From assembly GCA_018806915.1 (NCBI GenBank), contig JAGKQI010000049.1, positions 372,001-436,000 on the forward strand: a stretch of 64,000 nucleotides of DNA. Direction: 5' to 3'. Origin of the DNA: Phytophthora colocasiae. Taxonomy: Eukaryota > Oomycota > Peronosporomycetes > Peronosporales > Peronosporaceae. Position numbers and translations under genes: made by a program. Shown one piece after another: positions 38,718-48,450 of the stretch (positions are counted from its first letter, which is position 1; the number at the start of each line of letters is the position of its first letter). A model generated the notes under the pieces. That model was given only the letters and a program-made list of their open reading frames with translations. It was not told where the DNA came from and made no database searches.

Positions 38718-39573
38718 TTAGAAGTCCAGGACTTCACGGATTCGCTGAGCGATGTACTCGACGTCCGTCTCGAGTGCAAAGTGTCCAGTGTCAAGTAGTT
38801 CCACGATCGCCTTGGGGTTGTCGCGCTTGAAGGCTTCAGCACCAGCATGGATAAAGAACTCATCATTCTTCCCCCAGATGATAAGTAGTGGCGCCTTCGT
38901 TGTACGGAAGAACTTTTGAAATTCAGGATACAACTTCAGGTTGTTCTGGTAGTCGTAGTAGAGATCCATCTGGATGTCTTTACCATCAGCACGTTCGAAC
39001 AACAGTGTGTCAAGCCAATAACCCTCAGGTGCAACACGCTCGAGCTTGGAAGCCGGCACTCCGTGTGTGTACTGCCAGCGTGTACCTTCGAGATTTAGTA
39101 CATTGTCATGGACAATCGTGCGGTTTGCAGGCGAAGGATCGGCCCAAAGAGCTCGAATCGGAGCCCATGCATCACCCAGGCCTTCCTCGTAAGCGTTCCC
39201 ATTCTGGGAAACGAGTCCAGTGATGCGTTCGGGATACGCGAGCCCCATAGTCGAAGATGTAGAGCGCGTACTTCTTCAACTGCAGCTCGTCGACGAATGC
39301 GATGAGGGTTTTGCCTAAGTTGTCGAATGTGTAGACGTAGTTACGGCTAGCCGGGACCTTCGTGAAGCCGAACGATGGGAAGTCCGGGGCGATAATGTGG
39401 AATTTGTCGGCGAGTAGCGGGATGAGCTCTCGGAACTGGAGTGACGATGTCGGATACCCGTGAAGTAGCAGCAACGTCGGCAGACTGCGATCTCCTGCTT
39501 CACGGTAGAAAACGTCAACTCCATCAGCATGCACTAACTTGTTGAGAACGGGGTAGTGGATGTTGGCGCTCAT
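38718..39573 (-). pseudogene. Haloalkane dehalogenase / epoxide hydrolase-like protein, frame broken
   Basis: The N-terminal frame starts at 39573 (MSANIHYPVLNKLVHADGVD) and has LLLLHGYPTSSLQFRELIPL, IAPDFPSFGFTKVP and YIFDYGA, where the Asp is the nucleophile position. Homology resumes in another frame with LAYPERITGLVSQNGNAYEE, PLLIIWGKNDEFFIHAGAEA and LLDTGHFALET (His). At the junction, about six residues expected after DYGA are missing and the frame changes at a run of four C, 39243-39246. Both a small deletion and a homopolymer error could contribute. Otherwise well preserved, so decay is recent or not real. Confidence 0.75.
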
Positions 39574-39711
39574 TGTAGTGAATTGCTTGGTTGGGGTTTT
39601 CGTGAAATGGAAAATGAGGTTGACTTCGGACTTGGATGACCAGCCACTGAGTGTTGGTCGTTCGACTAATACTCCAGCAGATTAATTAACCAGGTAATTT
39701 ATTTACTCAAA

Positions 39712-41988
39712 CTACAAACTGAATTCGTCAAGGTTGAAACCAGGGATATATCGGATAGCCCGTACAACTTCACTCGGACTAGGACGCAAGTTTGGGTCGC
39801 GCTGAAGACACCATTCGGCCAACTCCTTGATTTCTCCTGGGCAGTTTGAAGATAACGTTGGCTTCAGGTGACCAGACATAATGTGCTGAAGTATTTGCAA
39901 AGGTGGCATACGCTTCCCTCTAGCTGTCATTGTGTTTACGTACGGTGATTGATGCGTGTCCAGCTCCATAATAACTACACCAAGGGAATAAATATCTGCC
40001 TCCTCCGAATGGGACCCACCCATTAGTACTTCGGGGGCTGTCCAAAATGGCGAGTTTAGTCGGAGAGTATTCTGCGACTTGTCCAGTACATTCCCATTGA
40101 GTTGACACACAGATCCAAACCCTGAGAGTTTGGCGTCCAAATCAGCTGAAAGTAACACGTTCTTGGCCTTGAGATCACCGTGAATGATTCGTTTTTGATG
40201 CAGATAAGCCAGACCTCGAGTGATATCCAATAAAATCTGCATCTTTTCACGTTTCCATGACATGGAGAAGCTCATGAAATCCTCGTACGCTTCAACTTGT
40301 TCTCGATTGGGATTGGACTGGTGAAGATATTCCTGTAGATCACCCAATTCCAGATATTCCGTAACAAGACACAAATTCTGTAAGGAATTCCATGCAACAC
40401 CGATGAAAGTCAAGATACTTGGATGCTGCAGAGGAGCAACGAGTCGGATCGTTTTCACAAATGTTCGTATCTCTTCCACGTTTTGCCGCTCTTCTTTGGG
40501 TAATCTCTTAACAGCCACACAACGATCTCGAAGTACACAAAGCCACACCTCCATACGGGTCCCTCGGGAGATTAAATGATGAAATTGTAGCAGGCCAAAC
40601 GGAATATGCACGTGTTTCAGACGTGGATCGCTCGCTAAAGCGGATAAAACTGGGGCATCTCTCTCAGTATTTGGTTTGGGACTTCCAGATGCCATACTTT
40701 CCGCAGTTAAAGCCAAAGATCGTGAGAGAGGAGAAGATTCCCATGCTGATGGAGAGGACGACAACATTTCGATAAACTCGTGGGTTGTATGTGGATTCCC
40801 GAAAACATCTTCCCTGTCGATCAGTGGATTATTGCGATGCGGCTTTCGGTCTTCATTGTCATCTTGACTACTGGTCTTGGTACTGCTCATACTGAGCTGA
40901 TTGGCTCCAGAATTTAGTAAATCTGCTTTTCGTTGATCAGATCGGCGTCTTAGATAAATACAAACGGCAACTCCAGTTACGATCAAAGCAGCAGCACCTA
41001 CTAGTAACACAGGAAGTGTACTTTGCCAGTGTCCTGTAGCGATCTCGTCACTTTGCATGATTGTACTGTTAGTATCCGCCATGCTACTGTCATTGTTGCT
41101 GTACTGGGAGCTGGAATTCATATCTGACGTTGGAATTTGGTTATCGGATCCGGAATCTGAACTCTCCAATGCCTCCATATACTCCACCAGCCATTTTGAA
41201 ATGATTGGTGAGCTTTTGGGACGACACCATCGATCGTCTGAAGATCGATATTCAATACAGGGAATCGTCAGGGAAGTACTGGGTTCTAGTGCACACAGAT
41301 CCGTCATATCTTGGACACCACTCGAATGGATTGCAAACAAAATTGCTGAACGTCCAGCCACAACATCACTCCAGGTGTGGCGTTGTATTGCTGGTTTGGA
41401 AATCGCGATCTTGCTAGGAGAACTCGAGGTCCCACCATTAATCCACAAAGGCATTTCGTTTGCCTTCCCCTTCACTGGTGCACAGGCGCATTTAGCGAGA
41501 TCGTCCAACTGGCTTGGCCCACAGCCAGAGGAAAAGCTCCAAGAAACACCCGAGTTGTTTCCCGTCAAACAGGTCTCGATCTCACATCCGGCGCTCGTTA
41601 TCTCCTTTGTGCTTAGTCCAATATTGCCCATTGCCACACCAGAAGATGTGTTGGAGTCGCAGCGTGTGTAGACTTTAGCCAACGTTTTGTTGTCACCCAA
41701 TGCGTATCCACTATCCCAAATCAAGGCTCGCTGAAGCAGACTGGGAAGTGAACGGAAGGTAAGATTGAATCCTTGCAGCTTTTCGGAGACTTCATCCGGA
41801 ATATCTTGTTCTCGTTCGTACTGCAAACTATGTTCAGTTTCGTTGAATTCACTTTGGTTCGCTTGATAGATGTTGTAGTATTCACGCACAAAGTCTGTTG
41901 CGTTGTGTGCTATGATGAAATTATGCTGTCTGGAAAACAAGAGACCTAAACCAACAGTGACGATAATGCGCTCCAGAAACCTCAGCAT
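39712..41988 (-). CDS. Receptor-like TKL protein kinase with altered DFG motif
   Basis: From the ATG at 41988 (MLRFLERIIVTVGLGLLFSR, a likely signal peptide) the product has 758 residues; the frame is open 114 bp further upstream. It has an extracellular part of about 300 residues with several Cys and no named domain, a single membrane span (LPVLLVGAAALIVTGVAVCI), a Ser-rich juxtamembrane part, and a C-terminal kinase domain: CVAVKRLPKEE (VAIK Lys), ILTFIGVAWN, LVTEYLELGDLQEYLHQ, IIHGDLKAKNVLLS (HRD is HGD; catalytic Asp kept), KLSGFGSV (DFG is GFG, so the Mg-binding Asp is lost), FWTAPEVLMG and DIYSLGVVIMELDT. The lost DFG Asp suggests a pseudokinase or weak kinase. Such receptor kinases are expanded in oomycetes; ligand unknown. 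Confidence 0.82.
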   Translation of the reverse strand: MLRFLERIIVTVGLGLLFSRQHNFIIAHNATDFVREYYNIYQANQSEFNETEHSLQYEREQDIPDEVSEKLQGFNLTFRSLPSLLQRALIWDSGYALGDNKTLAKVYTRCDSNTSSGVAMGNIGLSTKEITSAGCEIETCLTGNNSGVSWSFSSGCGPSQLDDLAKCACAPVKGKANEMPLWINGGTSSSPSKIAISKPAIQRHTWSDVVAGRSAILFAIHSSGVQDMTDLCALEPSTSLTIPCIEYRSSDDRWCRPKSSPIISKWLVEYMEALESSDSGSDNQIPTSDMNSSSQYSNNDSSMADTNSTIMQSDEIATGHWQSTLPVLLVGAAALIVTGVAVCIYLRRRSDQRKADLLNSGANQLSMSSTKTSSQDDNEDRKPHRNNPLIDREDVFGNPHTTHEFIEMLSSSPSAWESSPLSRSLALTAESMASGSPKPNTERDAPVLSALASDPRLKHVHIPFGLLQFHHLISRGTRMEVWLCVLRDRCVAVKRLPKEERQNVEEIRTFVKTIRLVAPLQHPSILTFIGVAWNSLQNLCLVTEYLELGDLQEYLHQSNPNREQVEAYEDFMSFSMSWKREKMQILLDITRGLAYLHQKRIIHGDLKAKNVLLSADLDAKLSGFGSVCQLNGNVLDKSQNTLRLNSPFWTAPEVLMGGSHSEEADIYSLGVVIMELDTHQSPYVNTMTARGKRMPPLQILQHIMSGHLKPTLSSNCPGEIKELAEWCLQRDPNLRPSPSEVVRAIRYIPGFNLDEFSL

Positions 41989-42387
41989 GGGCAGTGCATG
42001 TACCTGAGTGTCAGGTGTTTCGATAATGCCCCTCCAGAAAATCGCACGTGTCGTCACGAAATTGCTCCATCGAAATTCCTTAGGCGCAAGTCGTTCGTAC
42101 AACTATAACGATGCCTCGAACTCCTCGAAACAATCTGTCTTGTCTTGTCAAGACTGACGACCGTCGCCTGAGTTCCTGTGTACATCAACACTAGCCACAA
42201 ACCATTTGGGTGAACTTCCTTCTATCTGCACATTCGACGAACAGTAGAAACTGGCAGAAACTGAACTGTAGTGCTCGTCATTAGCATACCAAACTACATA
42301 GAAGATTTGCGTCGGTTCCAGAGCTGGGAACACCAACATTTACCATAGTAATGTCGTCCTTCACCTCCAATCCCTTTTACCCCTCGA
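41989..42387. other. Intergenic DNA between kinase and methyltransferase genes
   Basis: Holds the kinase upstream region. A 63-residue open frame on the minus strand (42148-42339) has no recognisable content. No repeat or RNA gene seen. Confidence 0.4.
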
Positions 42388-43320
42388 TCACTTGTGAGCT
42401 AGAATGGTAAACCCGGTAAATGGGATCAAACGTGGCTGTCCATCAGCGAACGAGTCCGCACTGTCCAACTGAGCTCCTTCCTGGTAAAAGTTCGCTTGTG
42501 CGTCCTTTTCCACCAAGTCAACGAGCGTCTTCTCCAGCTGTTCCTTCGTCAGCCTCTCCATGAACTTGGTAATCACTGGGTTGTTCATGTTGGCTTGAAT
42601 CATCCCGTTCGGATCGTCAAACACGATCGTGTGCGTCGTGCGGTACATCTTGACGTCTTTAAATCCTGCAGCTTGCAACTCCTTCAGCACTCTCACCTGG
42701 TCCGTTCCCACAACCAACGAAGGATGTTCCAGTGGTTCTCCTTCTCCCTCTGCAGCATTGAACATATCCGTAATCTTGTCAAACCAGGCCATCTGAGAGC
42801 TCTTCTCGCTCCACGTCGTCACAAGTAACAGTCCGTCCTCTTTCAGAACTCGATGAGCAGTCTTCCACCCTTTCGAGCGGTTAGGAAAGATCCCCAACCC
42901 GAAGTTCGAGCCAACCACATCCACAGACGCATCTGCTAATGGCTCGAGCTCCATCCCATCGCATTGAAGCGTTGTGAACTTTGGAGCGAACGGATTTAAT
43001 GCGGAATCCGCTTTCAACGTGTCATTTAATTGCTGCAACATCCCGTCAGATAAATCCGACGCGGTGATGCGGATTTCCGTTGGAGCAGTGAGGAATCGAC
43101 GTGCAAACTCGAAGCTCAAGACTCCTGGACCGCAACCAACGTCCAGGAAGTGGAACGCGGTGGGGGAGTTCTTGGCCTCGTGCTCCTGGAGTTTCTGTAG
43201 AATTTTATGCTGTGCAATTTGCAGCGAATCAACGGCCCAACGAGCTGTCAAAGTGCTGAAGACGGAACTGTACGTCTTGGCATGCGCAGACCATTTAGTG
43301 TTCGTGAAGGTTTTGTCCAT
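42388..43320 (-). CDS. SAM-dependent class I methyltransferase
   Basis: A 310-residue protein from the ATG at 43320 (MDKTFTNTKWSAHAKTYSSV). Motif I is FLDVGCGPGVLSFEFA, followed by ITASDLSDGMLQQL (acidic residue that holds the ribose), LQCDGMELEPLADASVDVVG and RVLKEDGLLLVTTWSE, as in the ubiE/UbiG-like Methyltransf_11/25 group. No membrane segment or targeting peptide is evident. The substrate cannot be told from sequence; small-molecule methylation is likely. The head-to-head neighbour (SAPS gene) begins 216 bp away, so a shared promoter is possible. Confidence 0.82.
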   Translation of the reverse strand: MDKTFTNTKWSAHAKTYSSVFSTLTARWAVDSLQIAQHKILQKLQEHEAKNSPTAFHFLDVGCGPGVLSFEFARRFLTAPTEIRITASDLSDGMLQQLNDTLKADSALNPFAPKFTTLQCDGMELEPLADASVDVVGSNFGLGIFPNRSKGWKTAHRVLKEDGLLLVTTWSEKSSQMAWFDKITDMFNAAEGEGEPLEHPSLVVGTDQVRVLKELQAAGFKDVKMYRTTHTIVFDDPNGMIQANMNNPVITKFMERLTKEQLEKTLVDLVEKDAQANFYQEGAQLDSADSFADGQPRLIPFTGFTILAHK

Positions 43321-43536
43321 AGTACTTGATGGGAAGAGATCCACTTCGAGAATGATGATACAGACTGAAAGTGACTTCAACTCGCCGTCGGATAATTGTT
43401 ATTTGATCTCCAAGTTTTAAAAACTTTCACAATATATTATATATTAATAGCGTGGACGATACCGGTATAGTATTATTACACTGTACCTGTGCTAGCTTTA
43501 GCTCTTGATGCTTATTTATTCTTGAGAATTGTCGTG

Positions 43537-45723
43537 ATGAAGGAGCGTTTAGCTGAGATTCTGGCGCTGGACAGCGTTGCAGAAGCTTTACACCAAGAAG
43601 ATATGGTGGAAGTTCTGAGTGAACTCACTGTACGTTCGGATGAGTATTTGCCAGTGCTCCAGTTCCTCATGACCCCTGACAGCTGTACGTAGCAGCATTT
43701 TATCCTGAGATCATGTTTAACTAACACTACGATTTCACCATTAGTGGTTTGTCTGGTTACTTCCATGCTTCAAGAACCGACTCCGACTGCAAAAGCTACA
43801 GCTGCAGCAGCTCGAGAACCTGGAGATCCACCAACGTACGAGGAATACGGGACAGTGTTTCGAGCTCATTGGGTGCTTTGTGGTTCTGGTTTTTCACATC
43901 AACTATTAGCAGCAATAAGTGCACTGAAAGGAGACTCTCGAGCCTCCATTGCACGTTCTCTAGCTGAGTTCAATTCACGTGACAGTATGAACCTGGAGAC
44001 CTTGGCTCGCTTCCTTACAACATTTATGGACCAGTATTCGGCTCAAATGTTCCTGAAACTTTTTGACAGCAAAATCAGACAGCAGAAGACGTTCCTTGAG
44101 TCACTTCTGCTGTTGATATTCTACGAACCTTTACGTGATGTCATGGTCCGAATGTGTAACGAGCTACAAGGAGCAGATTCGGAGCCGGAAGTTGAGGCGC
44201 TTGTTGGATTATCACTCTTGCAGCTTTCACCTGTGAAGCCCATACAAGCAATTTGTGACCGTGTGCCGGGACGACTTCATCAACGAGTGGCAAATGACAT
44301 TGAAACTGTCCGATTTGCACGAATGATCTTCACTTGTGACTTGATGACGGATTTGATTCACGAAAAGCGTGAGGGAAGTTTGGGATTCGCCATGATACTG
44401 TCACTGAGCGAGTCTGGACCCAGTGTTGAACAGTTGATTGAGGCAGCACTTTCCGACCTTCAAGAGCTTCCGACGTTGTTCGCCAACGAATCTTACACCA
44501 TCAAAGTGCTTAACTCGTTGCTTCAGCAGAGTCTGTGCGGTTGTGTTACTAAAGCTGCGTTCTGCCGTGCAAATGCTGCGGTTCATGATACACCAGCTGA
44601 AAGCGAAGATGCTTTGACTGCTGCTTGTACAAAAGGAAGTCCACATGAAGATCTTCCTTTGATATGGGAAATGTTCCTTTCGCATCTGCGCAACTTCCTT
44701 TCTTTTTTCTCGTCGGCATCTCCTGAAGGTTCTTCTCTTCAACGGAGATTCAAACCCACACACGTCCAGCTTGTGTATCTCATGTTACCGGTTCTCAACG
44801 TTTCCTGCACTGTGGCTGATACGCTTGTGGTTCGGATGCGGACACTAGATGCACTGCTGGAACTCATTACTCGTTTCCCGAAGGCTTCAATTCTCCACTG
44901 CGCTATTGCTCGGTTGTTCATTGTGGCGCTCGAAGACTCGCCTTTCATGTTCGGTAAAGAACTTCCAGCATTCCGCTCACCTACAGATCCGCTGCGTCTA
45001 CATTTACTTCTCAGTGGTGTACTCGACTTTGTTTTGGAAGTTTTTGGCTGGACTATTATACCCTCGGACGATACACCGAGTCTGAGTAAACAACCATTGC
45101 CACCTCCTGCCTTCCTGGACGTTGCTATCTCGTTGGATCAAGCACTAACAACTGCCTTTGCACATTCAGCTCAGCTTTTCATGGGGAACTCAGCATTCGA
45201 GAGGTGGAAAGTTTTCCGATTGGCAGTTCTGCTACCTATTCAAACACTTTGGGAAGAACAGTACCAGCCTCCGCCTACAGATGATACGGGTCCATCACCA
45301 ATACTGACGTCCATGCTTTATGGTGAAGGAGTTCATATCGAAGAAGAAACCCCTATAGATGCAAGGCACCATCGAGACCGAAAGCAGTCCACAGACGGTA
45401 TAACACCACCTTTCAGTTCTGAAGCACGACCAGAATCACAACCGAAAGAAAAAGGAGAGTCGAGCTCTAGTGCAGCTGTTCCGACTGTAGACGTAATGGA
45501 AAATGGAGCCAAACAGCATACGGAAGGACCGTGCGTGACAGAATTATCCACTTCTCCGTCAGAAGCATCAGCACCAGTTGTACGAGATGTGCCCACACCA
45601 TTATCAGCACTCTATAACGAAGAAGAGAGATGCATGATGCTCCGAGTTAGTGAAGTCGACACAATTGCTTCGTCGCCGCCTATGGATCTTGTGGTTCAAG
45701 CAGCAGTGCCACAAACCACGTAA
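43537..45723 (+). CDS. SAPS-domain protein (Sit4/PP6 phosphatase-associated), two exons
   Basis: Exon 1 43537-43684 (MKERLAEILALDSVAEALHQ), intron 43685-43744 (60 bp, GTACGT to TTAG, with CTAAC), exon 2 43745-45723; about 708 residues. The N-terminus pattern YLPVLQFLMTPDS with LVCLVTSMLQEP resembles the start of the SAPS repeat (FLxxPxxLxxLVxxIxExP). The following NLETLARFLTTFMDQYSAQM and FLESLLLLIFYEPLRDVMVR resemble the LNxxLAxxFxKV and LLxHIxxxAxxDLLLR parts. SAPS proteins are regulatory subunits of PP6-type phosphatases. The C-terminus (from about residue 580) is Glu-, Ser- and Pro-rich and disordered. The frame is open 48 bp upstream of the chosen ATG. Confidence 0.7.
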
Positions 45724-45937
45724 TTTACGTGACTTCGAGCTATAGTTCTAGCCACGTAAAATTTATAAGCAACATTGATGAAAGCTCCAATTTTGCTACG
45801 ATCGTTTTGGTCGACCACGTTGTTATTATTTTTTTCAGGACGGAGAGTTATGTCTTGAAACGAGACAACAAACACGAATCTTGTTACTACTGATTCTAAT
45901 GTGTTCCCTAACTTCCAGTCCTACTTCCTTTTTCAGT

Positions 45938-46201
45938 TTAAGTACCAGGATACAACTGAAGAAGATGTGCTGGGCTGGAAAAGATCGAGTTCATGAGCTT
46001 TTTAACGGAGGCTCTTGTTCCTTTTGCACCTCCCTTGTTGTCGCAGTTGGCTAAGCTGAAGTAGCAGGAGTTCGAGTAGGTGACACCGTTGCTTGCACAG
46101 ACAAGTGGACCAGGACCGTCGCATATAATACCGCGAACTTGTGAGCAGCGAAAAATTATCTGAGCGGTGGTTCCGGCGATAAGGAGCGGCGAGCACGGCA
46201 T
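45938..46201 (-). CDS. Small Kazal-like protein, atypical
   Basis: An 87-residue frame. CDGPGPLVCASNGVTYSNSC followed by YFSLANC matches the Kazal protease inhibitor core (C-x7-C-x10-C-x6-C; VCxSxGxTYxNxC). The sixth Cys of a classical domain is absent, as in some Phytophthora EPI domains with fewer disulfides. The N-terminus (MPCSPLLIAGTTAQIIFRCS) is only weakly signal-peptide-like; a start in another exon or frame is possible. If secreted, it could inhibit host subtilisin-like proteases, as known for EPI1/EPI10; this is inference. Confidence 0.6.
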   Translation of the reverse strand: MPCSPLLIAGTTAQIIFRCSQVRGIICDGPGPLVCASNGVTYSNSCYFSLANCDNKGGAKGTRASVKKLMNSIFSSPAHLLQLYPGT

Positions 46202-46299
46202 AGTGGCGAGTTTACTGTTACTGGAAATACAATTCTCGATTCACGGACCCCAAGCTAAATACCCAAGCACCTCTGGAACCACAGGAATATGTTCACGAA

Positions 46300-47271
46300 C
46301 TATCAAGTCTCGATTTGGGTCGGTACGATGCCAGACTAGCTAAGCCAAAGTCACAAAGCTTGGCGCTGCTGTTGCCGTACCCCATTAAAATGTTATTGCC
46401 TTTGAGATCACCACGAATTATTCCATGATCAAGAAGATACTTGTTGCTTCATGGATATACTTGAAGAGCAACCAATAATTGATTGTCCTCAGATAACCCT
46501 CTAGTGCGCACCTGGCACGCTCGCACACGAAGAAGGGCTGGCCAACGTGACACGCACCGTACAGTTTGATCAAGTATTCGTCCGACAAAGAAAACCACAA
46601 GTCGACTTCATGCAGAAATTGCCTCCGATTCTCAGCATTTCGTTGATCAGGCAGAACCATCTTCACAATAACATCAGCACCTCGCCATTTTCCTTGATAC
46701 ACACAATATGACGCCCCAATTCCACTTGGTACGAAGAGATGAGCGCCTTCGGCAATAACTGGCGCTGAGAGATGTGTCCAGTCCTTCAAGCTCGTCCGCA
46801 TGATTGTATGCCTCAAATTCCAATAAGGCGGCGGCCTCTGCTTGATCGGCTTCGCTTTCCAGTTCATTCAACGTTGGCAGAGGTTTATCTAAGTATCCTT
46901 GCAGAGTAGAACGTTGCAGATCCTGCGGCAGCCAGTTGTGAATACTGACTCCATTTTCAAGCTGAGGTACTTAGGATCAATCTGTCGATATCACTGTGAA
47001 TACCGTAGGTTTTGTTCGCAATGGTTCGAGATGCACACACATTTGCGACCAAACTTTTACCACCAAGTCCGCGTCGATCAAGGGAGTCGAGAAATTGAAC
47101 GAGAATGAGCCTAAAACGTTCCACGACAGCAAGGGGTAAAGGATCCACAGTAGCTTGGAACTTGAAGAAGATGTCTTTTAAACGGGAACGCACTGGCTGG
47201 TTCACTGCACTAAAGTCCGGGAGTTCATCGCATGATAGCTCAACTTCACTAAGCGTTTCTTCAAGCGTCAA
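46300..47271 (-). pseudogene. TKL protein kinase pseudogene 1
   Basis: Pieces of an oomycete TKL-type kinase in several frames: an N-terminal helical module (RFRLILVQFLDSLDRRGLGG, NKTYGIHSDIDRLI; 46957-47271), a linker (LENGVSIHNWLPQDLQ, LNELESEADQAEAAALLEFE), the kinase N-lobe (YCVYQGKWRGADVIVKMVLP, FLHEVDLWFSLSDEYLIKLY), and, in a third frame, the catalytic loop (IIRGDLKGNNILMG) and CDFGLASLASY near 46330-46420. Four or more frame breaks and no kinase C-lobe. No start codon choice is meaningful. Confidence 0.7.
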
Positions 47272-47358
47272 ATAACGTATTCACCACGAACAGGCTTAAA
47301 TCTTCAACAATTTCAATCGTTTCGACTGCACTTCCAGAAACTTCAGACTCTACAGTGT

Positions 47359-48414
47359 TCACATAAACGTTATTACATGTAGTATGTAGTTTTTGCGGTT
47401 TTCAAGCTGCTCCATTCTGTAGACGACATTTCTAATTCCAATCCTGTCCACCGGATTTAAAGAGCACATTAAGTTGAGTAGTTCCAATTCCTCTTCCTCA
47501 ATAAGTGATGGTTTGTTCACAGGAAGTCGGCAATGTGTTTTCGTCGTTTCTGAAGACCCCGTGAGGAGATCAGAAATATGTACATATTCTAGTCCACGAG
47601 CGCACCCGAGTAAATCCGTCCACGTTAGCGAATCGGTCACTAAGTCTGTAGTCATCGTACTGATGAATGACAAAGGTATGTTCGCCAACGTGACAAGCTC
47701 CAAAGCAATTTCGTACATGCGGGTGATGCAGATCTACCCATAGGTCCACATCATGAATAAATTGTCCTTCAGTTTCATCAACGAAGGTTGCTTGGGAGCC
47801 AAACCACTCATGCTTTGAGGTAGCAAACCATATCGGAACCTCAACCAACACAACATTTGATCTGCAAACGACTGCGTCAAACGCGTCCGACATAACATCC
47901 AGCTCTTCAGGGCTCAACACCTCGCCGTACCGTTCCATTCCATACCTCAACCGTATCAAAATCTCCACACTTTAATTTTCTTCGCCTATTTCCATCTTCA
48001 TTCTCTGATCATTTGACAACAGCAACATGATTTGTCCCATCCACTCGTCTCGTTCCTGCTGGAAGGCGCTTCGCCACGAGATACTTTCCTCACTATCTTG
48101 AAGGTTCGAAATCTGTAGAGCTACCTCGAGAGATCACCGTACAACCGCCACAACTCGTCCTGTGTCCGACAACTTGATAAGCAGGCGGCGATCATGTCAA
48201 AGTTGCATACTTGACTCCTTAGATTCCATAAAAACGGTCGGTTCCGATCGGCCCGGAGAAAAATACCATGAGACTCAATTCGGAGTTCTAGCTCTCTATC
48301 CAGGTGGAGACTCAACACCTCCAACGGTAGGGGCTCCAACAATGGACGTTCCATCGTTTGCGAGCTTTGTTGTAAATCCGACAATGACAGTTCGCATTAG
48401 TCGTGTATGACGGT
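47359..48414 (-). pseudogene. TKL protein kinase pseudogene 2, catalytic core deleted
   Basis: Related to the previous pseudogene. N-terminal part MERPLLEPLPLEVLSLHLDR (48121-48384), then in other frames EWMGQIMLLLSNDQRM, YGEVLSPEELDVMSDAFDAV, FIHDVDLWVDLHHPHVRNCF with GACHVGEHTFV (N-lobe), GCARGLEYVHI, and directly after it EEEELELLNLMCSLNPVDRI from the end of the C-lobe. HRD and DFG motifs are missing, pointing to an internal deletion. In-frame stops and at least three frame breaks. Tandem duplicates of one kinase gene explain both copies. Confidence 0.7.
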
Positions 48415-48450
48415 CCATGGTATTCACGTTCAGGGCAACAATCCCTCTAT

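Noticed and set aside
38718..39573. A short intron as the reason for the break in the dehalogenase-like gene
   Set aside because: No GT-AG pair at the junction gives the missing residues; the sequence is contiguous coding on both sides.
41057..41671. A 204-residue frame opposite the receptor-like kinase
   Set aside because: Antisense to the ectodomain and membrane span; no independent support.
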